A DNA stretch of 64,000 bases from assembly GCF_006517625.1 (NCBI RefSeq), contig NZ_VHQI01000006.1:248001-312000 (forward strand), read 5' to 3'. Position numbers and translations under genes: made by a program. Source of the stretch: Mixta tenebrionis (GTDB lineage Bacteria; Pseudomonadota; Gammaproteobacteria; Enterobacterales; Enterobacteriaceae). Positions 30,178-39,000 of the stretch are shown here, piece after piece; the stretch's first letter is position 1, and every line of letters starts with the position of its first letter. The notes beneath the pieces were generated by a model that saw only the letters and a program-made list of their open reading frames with translations, was not told the origin of the DNA and did no database searches.

Positions 30178-30858
30178 TTAGCGCGCCTCCGGCCTCAGCG
30201 CGCCGAGCAGGGTACGGTAATCGCTGATGCTCTGGTGACGAGCGAAGGTTTTCTCCGGCTGGCCGGAATCGGGATTGCCAACGCCAAGACAGCAGGCGAT
30301 TCCCCAGCGCTTTGCCGCATCCAGTACCGGTTCGCTGTCATCGATAAACAGCGTGCGATGCCTGTCGAAGCCGGTATGCCGTTCTACGGCCTGCCATAAA
30401 CGCCGATCCTCTTTCGGAAAGCCAAATGTATGGGTCGATAGCAATAAATCAAGGTGCCGATCGAGACCGGTTTGCTGAAGCTTTACGTCAAGATTAAAAG
30501 GATGCGCGTTAGTCAGCAGAATGGTGCGCTTGCCGCAGGCGCGCAGCGCGTGCAGGAAGGGAAGGGTATCGGCGCGCAGCCGGGCGCGGGCGCGTATTTC
30601 CCAGGTCATGGCGCGGATATCCAGCTGCAGCTCCCGGCTCCAGTAATCCAGACAATACCAGTTTAGCGTATGCTGCACCGCCTGGTATTTCGCCATAATA
30701 AAGCGCTGCGCTTCTGCGAGAGGGATGTTGCGCTGCTGGCTTAGCCTGTGCGGCACCAGCGTTAGCCAGAAATAGTTGTCGAACGCCAGATCGAGCAGCG
30801 TGCCGTCCATATCCAGCAGCACGGTATCAATATCGCGCCAGTTAATCTCAAGCTTCAT
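30178..30858 (-). CDS. yrfG: GMP/IMP nucleotidase YrfG (HAD family)
   Basis: HAD-superfamily phosphatase that in E. coli dephosphorylates purine nucleotides. The product is 226 aa (E. coli 222). HAD motif I is DMDGTLLDL (nucleophile D in the first position), motif II LLTNAHP, and motif III/IV the FPKEDRRLW and FIDDSEPVLDAA segments. I chose the ATG at 30858, with GGAG 6 bp upstream; the ATG at 30888 adds ten unconserved residues. It is probably co-transcribed with hslR and hslO. Confidence 0.92.
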   Translation of the reverse strand: MKLEINWRDIDTVLLDMDGTLLDLAFDNYFWLTLVPHRLSQQRNIPLAEAQRFIMAKYQAVQHTLNWYCLDYWSRELQLDIRAMTWEIRARARLRADTLPFLHALRACGKRTILLTNAHPFNLDVKLQQTGLDRHLDLLLSTHTFGFPKEDRRLWQAVERHTGFDRHRTLFIDDSEPVLDAAKRWGIACCLGVGNPDSGQPEKTFARHQSISDYRTLLGALRPEAR

Positions 30859-30909
30859 GCCGTCTCCGGGCCAGTCAAAATGGGCCACAGGGTAGCATAG
30901 TCGCCGGCG

Positions 30910-33048
30910 TCAGAATAATGGACGCATGCCCGGCAACGGCGTGAGCGCATGGTTAAAGCACTTATCATAGTAGTGCTGAATTTCCACGATACGCTTGCGG
31001 TTGCGGTGGATGCGTTTTAGCGCCAGCAGACCGTTTACCACTATGCTCAGGCAGAGCGCCAGCAGCAACAGCGAGGTGCCTAAATAGCGCCAAAGCGTCA
31101 GCGGATCCGGCTCGCTGTGCAGCGTGATATGGCGCGTGCCGTTGGCGTCAGTATGGATGCTGGTAATAATGCCCGCGGCGCTAAACGAGGTGTGCAGCAG
31201 CATGCCGGCAAGGCGCTGCAGCTCCTGCCACTGATCGGATGCGTTGAAATCAAACAGCGAGACGGCGGGCTGCGGATGGTTAACCAGCTGACGTCCTTCA
31301 TCGCTGACGATGAGGAACCCGTTGGGCGGCGGGCTGTTTAACGCCTCTGCCGCGCGATGCGTTTCGCGATAAAAGAAGGTTGACGTTGAGGTGTTAACCA
31401 GATTTTCCAGCGCTTCGGCGCTGACCGGGCGCAGCAGTACGTTCATGCCGTTCAGCGCGCCTGAACCCGCCCGCTGCACCAGCGTTTCCCAGTCTTTCGC
31501 ATTGCCGAGGTTAACCAGCGCGTTTTTCAGCCGCACGCAATCCTGCTGCTGATTACAGAGATCCTGAGTTTTCACCACCAGATCGGCAAAGTCGTCCAGC
31601 AGGATCATTCCCGATTTCTGAATAGCGGTAGCCAGCTGCGGGTTCAGCTTGCTGTCGGCGCCGTTTTGCGGATGCAGCTGCTGATTGGTTAAGGTCAGCA
31701 GCGCCGTGGCCTTATCGATAATCTCCGACTGCGGCAGGGGTAAGGGCGAAGCCATATTCCAGTAGATGGCCGAGCAGTCAAAAGGCATAAAGGCATAGCT
31801 GCGGTTGCTCTGATAGCTGGCGGGAACCGAACACATGCCGGTACCGCTGACTTTCAGGCTGTCGCCGACGTGCAGCGGCATCTGCTCCAGTTCGGTCACC
31901 GAGTTAACCTGGATGCGTTCGGTGCCGGTAAGCCACGCCAGGCTTAACTTCAGCGGCATGGTTAACGGCACCCAGCTCACCAGCAGCGCCAGCACCAGCA
32001 GCGAACCGCAGGCCAGCACCAGATTTTTTCGCCAGCGCTGGATGGGGAAATTACGCACCTCATCCTGCAGCGAGAGGAACCGGCCCTGACGCACCACATG
32101 GCGATTAAGATAGATATCCACATCGGTTGTTTGCCCCAGATCGTAAGCGACGTAGGGCTGCCAGTGCGGCGGGTAGATCAGATCGATAATGCCGAGAGAA
32201 ATATTGTTAATCTGCCCCTGACTCGCTTCGCTGAACAGCCCCCAGCGCTTTGGCGCGCCGCGCAGGCAGTGAATTTCGCGCAGATCTTTCTCCGCGGGGC
32301 GGCGGTACATAAACCACAGGCTGACGGCGATCAGCGCCAGGCTGGCGCAGACCAGCCACGGCATAAAAATCAGCGGCGTCACCAGGCTAACAAACAGCAG
32401 CAGCAGGCCGATGCAGATAACCGTGGCTTCGCGCGTGCCGTCGCTGCGCGACAGGCAGTGCTCTTCCGGCGTCTCCTTACGCACCTGCAACAGCTCGATA
32501 TTTTCACTCTGTTCCTGACGGATCGAGGCGTTGGCCGCGCTGGGATTCACCACCGAAGGCAGCATGCTTTGCTCCCAGGCGTAGCTCAGTAAAGAGTGGC
32601 CGTTAAGCGAGATCACCAGCGGTATAGTGTGCGTTTTGATCAGCTCGACAAAATTCTCTTCGGCGATGTACTGCTCCCACAGCGGCGGCAAATGCACCTC
32701 AAGCGCATCGAGATAGTAACGCCATTTTTGCGGATCGTCGGTGGAAAGGCCGTAGCGGGTAATGGCGCGGGTAACGGGATAGACTTTATTGCTTTGCGAA
32801 CTTAACGACAGCATTTCGGGCGAGGCGCTGGCCCCGCCGGGCTGGATGGTGCGCTGCTTCTTCGCCAGCGAATCGAGATAGCGTTCAACGGCTTCACGCT
32901 CTTCCGGCGTCAGGTTGCGGTGCGGCGGACTAATAAACGGCAGCGGTTTCGCCAACGGCGGGCGATGCCGCATAGCGTACCAAAAACAGATACCTGCGAT
33001 AACAGAGCAGGTAAGCATTACACCAAGAATAATAATTATTGTGTTCAT
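30910..33048 (-). CDS. igaA: Rcs phosphorelay attenuator IgaA (YrfF)
   Basis: Inner-membrane protein that holds the Rcs envelope-stress phosphorelay in check by contacting RcsD, with RcsF as the sensor input. The product is 712 aa (E. coli 711). Membrane segments are at residues 2-23, about 205-245, about 340-362 and about 655-675, with a large periplasmic domain between the last two that holds four cysteines (CSVPAS, FDCSA, LCNQQQDC). Segments such as ITRYGLSTDDPQKWRYYLD and REIHCLRGAPKRWGLF match E. coli. In E. coli relatives it is essential unless Rcs is removed. It is divergent from nudE. Confidence 0.95.
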   Translation of the reverse strand: MNTIIIILGVMLTCSVIAGICFWYAMRHRPPLAKPLPFISPPHRNLTPEEREAVERYLDSLAKKQRTIQPGGASASPEMLSLSSQSNKVYPVTRAITRYGLSTDDPQKWRYYLDALEVHLPPLWEQYIAEENFVELIKTHTIPLVISLNGHSLLSYAWEQSMLPSVVNPSAANASIRQEQSENIELLQVRKETPEEHCLSRSDGTREATVICIGLLLLFVSLVTPLIFMPWLVCASLALIAVSLWFMYRRPAEKDLREIHCLRGAPKRWGLFSEASQGQINNISLGIIDLIYPPHWQPYVAYDLGQTTDVDIYLNRHVVRQGRFLSLQDEVRNFPIQRWRKNLVLACGSLLVLALLVSWVPLTMPLKLSLAWLTGTERIQVNSVTELEQMPLHVGDSLKVSGTGMCSVPASYQSNRSYAFMPFDCSAIYWNMASPLPLPQSEIIDKATALLTLTNQQLHPQNGADSKLNPQLATAIQKSGMILLDDFADLVVKTQDLCNQQQDCVRLKNALVNLGNAKDWETLVQRAGSGALNGMNVLLRPVSAEALENLVNTSTSTFFYRETHRAAEALNSPPPNGFLIVSDEGRQLVNHPQPAVSLFDFNASDQWQELQRLAGMLLHTSFSAAGIITSIHTDANGTRHITLHSEPDPLTLWRYLGTSLLLLALCLSIVVNGLLALKRIHRNRKRIVEIQHYYDKCFNHALTPLPGMRPLF

Positions 33049-33454
33049 GCTATGCTCATTCCAGCCATACTGCTGCCGTCACTATTGCTCGCTCCAGGCT
33101 ATGTTACAGGAAGTGTACTAATTTTGGCGGGATTAGGTAGCGCTGGCAACCAACCTGATAACGAAAATAGCGCACAAAATCATAAAATTAGATGTACTAT
33201 ACAGAAAACCTTATTGAGATGTTACCCGGCACGGCTAAAGGAAAGTATCGGTATTATCCTATTTGTCAGCCGGCCGTTGACTTTAGCGTAAAGCCTGGTC
33301 TGCCATCGCCAGCGCTGATTGTTATAAAAAAGTAAATTAAAGCATATGATGATTGGATTCCCGTGATGCCTGTCGCACAATATATGTTTGCCGATCTTGA
33401 TGTCATGTCGACGACCGGCCGGCGATTGTTAACCGCGCTCTATCTGGGGTCCCC
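33049..33454. other. igaA-nudE divergent intergenic region
   Basis: 406 bp, AT-rich, carrying the promoters of both genes. Short frames on the plus strand here (32920-33291 and others) have no ribosome-binding site and no recognisable product. I see no terminator or clear operator. Confidence 0.5.
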
Positions 33455-34021
33455 ATGTCAAGAGAATTAGAGAAACCCAAAATTTTAAGTGTTGAGCCTG
33501 TTGCCCGCTCGCGCCTGTTTACCATTGAGGCGGTGGATCTGGTTTTCAGCAACGGCGAGCAGCGCGTATATGAACGTATGCGTCCTTCCGAGCGCGAAGC
33601 CGTAATGATTGTGCCGATTATCGATAACCAGCTGGTGCTGATTCAGGAATATGTGGTGGGCCTGGAAACCTATGAGCTGGGCTTTCCGAAAGGATTGATC
33701 GATGCGGGCGAAACGGTATTTGACGCGGCGAATCGTGAACTGAAAGAAGAGGCGGGATTCGGCGCGACAGCGATGGAAACCCTGGGCAAACTGACCTTAG
33801 CGCCCTCCTATTTTTCCAGCAAAATGAATATCGTGGTGGCGGAAGATCTCTATCCCGAAAAGCTGGAAGGGGATGAGCCGGAGCCGCTACCGGTCATTCG
33901 CTGGCCGCTGGATAATTTAATGGCGCTGTTGAATGAGCCTGATTTTAGCGAAGCGCGTAACGTTAGCGCGCTGTTTTTGGTGCGCGAATGGCTAAAAAAA
34001 CAGCAGCGCCTTGTCGGTTAA
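33455..34021 (+). CDS. nudE: ADP compounds hydrolase NudE
   Basis: Nudix hydrolase acting on ADP-ribose, NADH and Ap3A-type compounds. The product is 188 aa (E. coli 186). The Nudix box is intact: GLIDAGETVFDAANRELKEEAGF, with G-x5-E-x7-REL-x-EE-x-G at about residues 88-110. The ATG at 33455 gives MSRELEKPKILSV, as in E. coli. It is followed by a strong terminator shared with convergent mrcA. Confidence 0.95.
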   Translation: MSRELEKPKILSVEPVARSRLFTIEAVDLVFSNGEQRVYERMRPSEREAVMIVPIIDNQLVLIQEYVVGLETYELGFPKGLIDAGETVFDAANRELKEEAGFGATAMETLGKLTLAPSYFSSKMNIVVAEDLYPEKLEGDEPEPLPVIRWPLDNLMALLNEPDFSEARNVSALFLVREWLKKQQRLVG

Positions 34022-34054
34022 ACCGCGTGACGAAGCGCTAAACACAAGAAACAT

Positions 34055-34083
34055 AAAAAAGGGGCGAATCATCGCCCCTTTTT
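34055..34083. terminator. Bidirectional terminator nudE / mrcA
   Basis: AAAAAAGGGGCGA-ATCA-TCGCCCCTTTTT, a long perfect stem with A-run and T-run, so it works in both directions between two convergent genes. Confidence 0.9.
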
Positions 34084-34100
34084 ACATCGCCTGGCGACGA

Positions 34101-36650
34101 TCAGAATAGCTCGTGCGTCTCGCCGTTATCCATCAGCGTAGTACCGACATCGTGCACCGAATACTCGGTAGGCTGCGTGCCTTCGATAAAGTATTCCTGC
34201 CGCGTATTGCCGCCGCCGTTGGCTAGTTTGCCGGTGCTGCGATCGATCGTTACCGTAACGATACCGGGCGGCGGCGTCAGCGGCTGCTCCGGTACGCCTT
34301 CCAGCGCCGCTTTCATATAATCATCCCACGCCGGCTGCGCGCTTTTAGCGCCGCCCTCATAGCCGGAAATCTGATCTTTAATCGCGCCGGAGAGGGTTGA
34401 CCGCCCTAAATCGCGGCGGTGATCGTCAAAACCGATCCAGACGGTGGTGACCACGCCGGGGCCATAGCCGGAGAACCAGGCATCCTTCGAGCTGTTGGTC
34501 GTGCCGGTTTTACCGCCGATATCGTTGCGCTTCAGATCGCGTCCGGCGCGCCAGCCGGTGCCCATCCAGCCGGGTTCGCCAAAAATATTGGAGTTCAGCG
34601 CGCTCTTAATCAGGAAAGAGAGCGGCGTGTTAATCACGTGCGGCGCGTACTGCTGCGCTTCCGGCGGCTGCGTTGCGCCTACCTGCTGCAGCGCAGGCTG
34701 CGGCACCGCGGCGTTACGATTTTCCTGCGATATCGCGACGTTTTCCACGCTCTCCTCGCTCAGCGCGACCGATTTTTTGGTTTCGCCGTAAATCACCGGC
34801 AAATTGCATTGCGGACAGGCGACGCGCGGGTGGTTCTCGAACAGCGTCTCGCCGTTTTCATTTTCGATCTTACGAATAAAGTAGGGATCGACAAGGAACC
34901 CGCCGTTCGCCATCACCGCATAGCCGCGCGCCATTTGCAGCGGCGTAAAGGAGGCGGCGCCAAGCGCCAGCGATTCGGTACGCACGATGTTTTGCGCCGG
35001 GAAGCCGAAGCGCTGCAGATACTCGGCGGCATAGTCGACGCCCATTGCGCGCATAGCGCGTACCATGACGACGTTTTTCGACTGTCCCAGCCCCTGACGC
35101 AGACGAATCGGGCCATCGTAGGTCGCCGGGGAGTTTTTCGGACGCCAGTCGGAACCGGCGCCCGCGTCCCAGCGTGAGATCGGCACGTCATTGAGAATCG
35201 ATGCCAGCGTCAGACCGCGATCCATCGCTGCGGTGTAGAGGAACGGCTTGATATTCGAGCCGACCTGACGCAGCGACTGCGTTACGCGGTTGAATTTGCT
35301 CTGGTTGAAATCAAAGCCGCCCACCAGCGCGCGTACCGCGCCGTCATGCGGATCAATAGAAACCAGCGATGAGTTTACGTCCGGCACCTGAGCCAGCCAC
35401 CAGCTATTCTCAACCTTACGCACCCAAATTTGCTGTCCGGGCTGGAGCACCTGCGTTACGCTGCGCGGCGCCGCGCCCTGTAGCGTATCGGACTTAAAGG
35501 GGCGCGCCCAGCGAACGCCTTCCATCGTCAGTGAAACGTTGCTGCCGTCGCGCATCAGCGCGGTCGCTTCGCTGGCGCTGGCGCTGGTGACCACCGCGGG
35601 CCATAGCGGGCCATACACCGGCAGCGCCTTCAGCGTTTTCAGAATCTGGCTATGTTCCCAGGCGGGCTCGCCGACCCGCCACAGAATATTGGCCGGGCCG
35701 CGATAGCCGTGGCGCATATCGTACGCCAGCACGTTATTACGCACCGCCTCCTGCGCCGCCTGCTGCAGGCGACGGGTAACGGTGGTGTAAACTTTGAAAC
35801 CGTCGCTGTAGGCGTTCTCGCCATAGCGCTTCAGCATCTCCTGGCGCACCATTTCGGTAAGATAGGGGGCGGAAAAGGCGATTTCCGGCCCGTGATAGCT
35901 CGCCTCTAATGGTTCGCTGCGCGCTTCCGCGTACTGTTGCTGCGTGATGTAGTGCTGATCCAGCATGCGCGCCAGCACCACATTACGGCGCGACAGCGCG
36001 CGCGAGTGGGAGTAGAGCGGATTGAACGTGGAGGGCGCTTTCGGCAATCCGGCAATCATCGCCATTTCGCTCAGCGTCAGCGCATCGACATTCTTACCAA
36101 AGTAGACCTGAGCAGCCGCGCCGACGCCGTAGGCACGGTAGCCGAGATAAATCTTATTCAGATAAAGCTCAAGGATTTCATCTTTGCTAAGCAGCTGTTC
36201 AATGCGGATCGCCAGGAACGCCTCTTTGATCTTACGCATCAGAGTGCGTTCCGGGCTCAAAAAGAAGTTACGCGCCAGCTGCTGGGTAATGGTGCTGGCG
36301 CCCTGCGAAGCATGGCCGGAAAGCAGGGCGACGCTGGCCGCACGGAAAATGCCGATCGGATCGACGCCGTGATGCTCGTAAAAACGGCTATCTTCGGTAG
36401 CGATAAAGGCTTTAACCAGCTCAGGCGGCATTTGCGCCAGAGTCAGGGGAATACGGCGCTTTTCGCCATACTGGGCGATAAGTTCGCCATCGGCGCTGTA
36501 GACCTGCATCGGCGTCTGCAAACGAACATCTTTCAGCGTGTTTACATCCGGCAGCTGCGGCTCAATGTACTTGTATAACCCGTAAATCGAGCCGACGCCC
36601 AGCAAAATGCAACACACTGCAAGGATCAATAAATACTTTACGAACTTCAC
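34101..36650 (-). CDS. mrcA: Penicillin-binding protein 1A
   Basis: Bifunctional peptidoglycan glycosyltransferase/transpeptidase anchored in the inner membrane. The product is 849 aa (E. coli 850). The membrane anchor is at residues 6-26. The GT51 domain has ATEDSRFYEHHGVD (catalytic Glu) and ASTITQQLARN. An OB-like insertion precedes the transpeptidase, which carries the SxxK nucleophile in GSNIKPF, then SKN and the KTGTT motif. The Gln/Pro-rich stretch near residue 660 is a variable linker. It is divergent from hofM with a 120-bp gap. Confidence 0.97.
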   Translation of the reverse strand: MKFVKYLLILAVCCILLGVGSIYGLYKYIEPQLPDVNTLKDVRLQTPMQVYSADGELIAQYGEKRRIPLTLAQMPPELVKAFIATEDSRFYEHHGVDPIGIFRAASVALLSGHASQGASTITQQLARNFFLSPERTLMRKIKEAFLAIRIEQLLSKDEILELYLNKIYLGYRAYGVGAAAQVYFGKNVDALTLSEMAMIAGLPKAPSTFNPLYSHSRALSRRNVVLARMLDQHYITQQQYAEARSEPLEASYHGPEIAFSAPYLTEMVRQEMLKRYGENAYSDGFKVYTTVTRRLQQAAQEAVRNNVLAYDMRHGYRGPANILWRVGEPAWEHSQILKTLKALPVYGPLWPAVVTSASASEATALMRDGSNVSLTMEGVRWARPFKSDTLQGAAPRSVTQVLQPGQQIWVRKVENSWWLAQVPDVNSSLVSIDPHDGAVRALVGGFDFNQSKFNRVTQSLRQVGSNIKPFLYTAAMDRGLTLASILNDVPISRWDAGAGSDWRPKNSPATYDGPIRLRQGLGQSKNVVMVRAMRAMGVDYAAEYLQRFGFPAQNIVRTESLALGAASFTPLQMARGYAVMANGGFLVDPYFIRKIENENGETLFENHPRVACPQCNLPVIYGETKKSVALSEESVENVAISQENRNAAVPQPALQQVGATQPPEAQQYAPHVINTPLSFLIKSALNSNIFGEPGWMGTGWRAGRDLKRNDIGGKTGTTNSSKDAWFSGYGPGVVTTVWIGFDDHRRDLGRSTLSGAIKDQISGYEGGAKSAQPAWDDYMKAALEGVPEQPLTPPPGIVTVTIDRSTGKLANGGGNTRQEYFIEGTQPTEYSVHDVGTTLMDNGETHELF

Positions 36651-36770
36651 CTGAGATTTCCCACTTCATGTCATTTGGGCAGTTTATAAACAATCGCGCG
36701 GTAGTATAAAGGCAAGCCAGACGCTTTGATACGTCCTTTTATCGTATGACGATATGGAGATCGCGCAAAA

Positions 36771-37592
36771 ATGGCTTTTCAGAATTGGCAGGTGGGGCTG
36801 GACATTCAGAACGGGCAGCTCTGCGCCTTAGCTATCCAACGGCGCCGCAACGGCTGGCAGCTGCGCCACTGGTGGCGTCATGCGCTGCCGCACAACGTAT
36901 TGAATAATGGCGCATTAATCGAATCTTCCGCGTTAATCGCTCTGCTGCAGCGCTGGCGCAAGCTACTGCCGCGCAATATATCTTTGCGTACCGGTTTCCC
37001 TGCCCAGGCGGTGCTGCAACGCTATCTGGCCGCTCCTCCACGCCAGCTGCGCGAACCGGAGCTGGGGCGCTATGCCAGCGCCGCGGCCGAACGCCTCTTT
37101 CCGCTGACCGCTAACGAGCTGGCGCTGGATTACTGCATGCTGCCGTCGACGCGCCTCTGCCTGACCGCCGCGCGGCGAAGCATCGTTAAACAGTGGCTGT
37201 TGACGCTTTCGCTGGCTGATTTAACGCCGGAGGTAATAGCGCCCGCCAGCAGCGCGCTGGAAACGGTCGGCGAGCTGATGCGGCTACCGGCGGAGTCGGC
37301 GCTGATCCACCAGCTTGCCGATCACTGGCTGTGGTTTATGCCCGGCAGGGAGGAGGCCGTTTCAGGCTGGGCGCCGGGAGTTCTGACGCTGGAAAGCGGG
37401 CAGCTGGCGCAGGTATTGCCGACGGCGCGGCGGTTCTGGTTTAGCGCCGCGCTGTCAGCTGAGCGGCCGGCGGGCATGCAGCCTTTGCAGCCGCTCAGCC
37501 TGCTGCGTTTTATGCAGCCGCCGCTGCCCGCCGGCGACGGCATGTTTACCCTTGCGCTTGGGCTGGCGTTGCACCCGCAGGAGAGGCGATGA
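36771..37592 (+). CDS. hofM: DNA utilization protein HofM (PilM-like)
   Basis: PilM-type actin-fold protein of the type IV pilus/DNA-uptake machine used to take up DNA as nutrient. The product is 273 aa (E. coli 259). The N-terminus WQVGLDIQNGQLCALAI matches the start of the PilM fold, and the rest is diverged, Leu/Ala-rich. It is the first gene of hofMNOPQ, with an ATGA overlap with hofN. By family, HofM, HofN, HofO and HofP form the inner-membrane and periplasmic alignment complex for secretin HofQ. Confidence 0.88.
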   Translation: MAFQNWQVGLDIQNGQLCALAIQRRRNGWQLRHWWRHALPHNVLNNGALIESSALIALLQRWRKLLPRNISLRTGFPAQAVLQRYLAAPPRQLREPELGRYASAAAERLFPLTANELALDYCMLPSTRLCLTAARRSIVKQWLLTLSLADLTPEVIAPASSALETVGELMRLPAESALIHQLADHWLWFMPGREEAVSGWAPGVLTLESGQLAQVLPTARRFWFSAALSAERPAGMQPLQPLSLLRFMQPPLPAGDGMFTLALGLALHPQERR

Positions 37593-38137
37593 GCGGCGTC
37601 AACCTGCTGGACTGGCGCCAGCGCATGCTGCGGCGACGGCTGTTGCGCTGGGCCTGGTTAAGCGGCGGGCTGTTGCTGCTGGCGCTGACATTATTGCTGG
37701 CCGGGCGGCAATGCCTGGTGAAAAAGCTGGAGCGGCGGCAGGCGATATTGCTGCACTGGCGCCAGGCGGACCGGCAGCTGCAACCGCTAATGCAGCGGTA
37801 CAGCGAACTGCGGGCGCAGCAGCAAAAGCTACGGGAGCAGGCGGCGCGGCGGCAGGAGCGGCGACAGCGGCTGGCCTACTGGCCGGCGTTCCTGCAGCAG
37901 CTTGAGCTCAGCGTGCCGGAGAAGCTCTGGCTCTCCTCCTTAAAACACCAGCAGCGCAGGCTCTGTCTTGAAGGCTCCAGCCAGCAGCCGGATGCCGCCC
38001 GGCTGCTGGGCCAGCGGCTCAGGCAGCCGCCGTTATTAGCGGACTGGCAGCCCGGCGCGCTGCAAAAAAACGCAGACGGCCTTTATCGCTTTACGCTGGC
38101 GGCGCAGCTGGCGGGAGAAACAGATGATGGAAAATGA
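37589..38137 (+). CDS. hofN: DNA utilization protein HofN (PilN-like)
   Basis: Bitopic inner-membrane protein, 182 aa (E. coli 179). It starts MSGVNLLDWRQRMLRRR, close to the PilN start NLLPWR that binds PilM, then has a membrane helix at about residues 22-44 and a long Gln/Arg-rich coiled-coil-like stretch (48-100) before a small periplasmic fold. It overlaps hofM by 4 bp and hofO by 14 bp. Confidence 0.86.
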   Translation: MSGVNLLDWRQRMLRRRLLRWAWLSGGLLLLALTLLLAGRQCLVKKLERRQAILLHWRQADRQLQPLMQRYSELRAQQQKLREQAARRQERRQRLAYWPAFLQQLELSVPEKLWLSSLKHQQRRLCLEGSSQQPDAARLLGQRLRQPPLLADWQPGALQKNADGLYRFTLAAQLAGETDDGK

Positions 38138-38636
38138 GTTTTTGCTGCGCTGGCTGCTGATGGCGGAAAGGCTGCGCTGGCTGAGCCTGCCCGCCGTGCT
38201 GCTGACGATGGCGTTAGCCGTCAACGCTCTCTGGATTGGGCCGCTAAAGGCGCAGCTACGCCAGCTACAGCAGGAAACCACGCTGCAACAGCGGCAATAT
38301 CGTCAGCGCCTGACGCTGCTGCTAAATCAGGCGGGGTTACAGCAGCTGCAGGCGCGTAATCAACAGCTGCTGGATGAGATGGTGCGTGCGGGCAGGCCGT
38401 TTTCGCTCTATACGCTGCTGCAGCGCAGCGGCAGCGAACTGGAACAATGGCTGCCTGGCGAGCGGGAAAGCGAACTCAGGCTGTGGCTAAGCTGGCCGCA
38501 GCTACAGGCGCTTTTTGCCTATCTGGCTGGCTGTGAGCCAGCGCCGCTGCTGAATTCTTTTACCGTACAGCGTAAGGAGGCGCGTCTGTATGCCACATTC
38601 TATCTGGCGTTTGAGCGGCAGGCGTTGCTGGATTAG
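38124..38636 (+). CDS. hofO: DNA utilization protein HofO (PilO-like)
   Basis: Bitopic inner-membrane protein of 170 aa (E. coli 146). It has a short cytosolic N-terminus, a helix at about residues 15-36, a Gln-rich coiled coil (40-80) and a periplasmic ferredoxin-like region as in PilO. Two adjacent ATG codons (38124, 38127) could start it. It overlaps hofN by 14 bp and hofP by 47 bp. The assignment rests on position and on the PilO-like layout, because sequence divergence is high. Confidence 0.8.
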   Translation: MMENEFLLRWLLMAERLRWLSLPAVLLTMALAVNALWIGPLKAQLRQLQQETTLQQRQYRQRLTLLLNQAGLQQLQARNQQLLDEMVRAGRPFSLYTLLQRSGSELEQWLPGERESELRLWLSWPQLQALFAYLAGCEPAPLLNSFTVQRKEARLYATFYLAFERQALLD

Positions 38637-39000
38637 CGGAATAGCGCTGTTGCTCGCTCTGCCTGCCGCCGGGCGCGATCCTTTCGCCGCGCCGCAGGCG
38701 GTGTGCCGGCAGCCAGCGGCTTCGCTGGCGAACTGGCGGCTGCTGGGCATTATCGGACGAGATAATGATTACGTTGGCTGGCTGCGTTCAACCGAGGGGG
38801 AAACGCTGCGCGTGGCGCATGGCCGCCCCTTGCCTTTCGCTGAATGGCAGCTCGAAGAGCTGGCGCCGTTTCGCCTGACGCTGCGTGCGCCTGCCGGCTG
38901 CCTGCCGCCATTCGCCACGCTGCAAATAAAAGGAAAATATGATGAGGATCGGGATAGTGCTGCTGTGGCTGCTGAGCGCCGTCGCGCAGGGACGGGATGA
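38590..39000 (+). CDS. hofP: DNA utilization protein HofP (PilP-like)
   Basis: 136-residue exported protein (E. coli 134) with an N-terminal hydrophobic signal/anchor (about 15-28). GRDPFAAP follows, matching the GMRDPFKPP segment of E. coli HofP, then a small beta domain (NWRLLGIIGRDNDYVGWLR). A strong ribosome-binding site (AAGGAGG at 38574) supports the ATG at 38590 even though this overlaps hofO by 47 bp. The 3' end overlaps hofQ by 62 bp. PilP proteins link the inner-membrane complex to the secretin. Confidence 0.83.
   Translation: MPHSIWRLSGRRCWISGIALLLALPAAGRDPFAAPQAVCRQPAASLANWRLLGIIGRDNDYVGWLRSTEGETLRVAHGRPLPFAEWQLEELAPFRLTLRAPAGCLPPFATLQIKGKYDEDRDSAAVAAERRRAGTG

Noticed and set aside
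32920-33291. 123-codon frame across the igaA start
   Set aside because: It begins inside igaA on the opposite strand, and no homology or start signal was seen.
36748-36765. CRP-S (Sxy-type) like GACGAT-N6-ATCGCG before hofM
   Set aside because: It has three mismatches, lies over the ribosome-binding site and leaves no room for a promoter.
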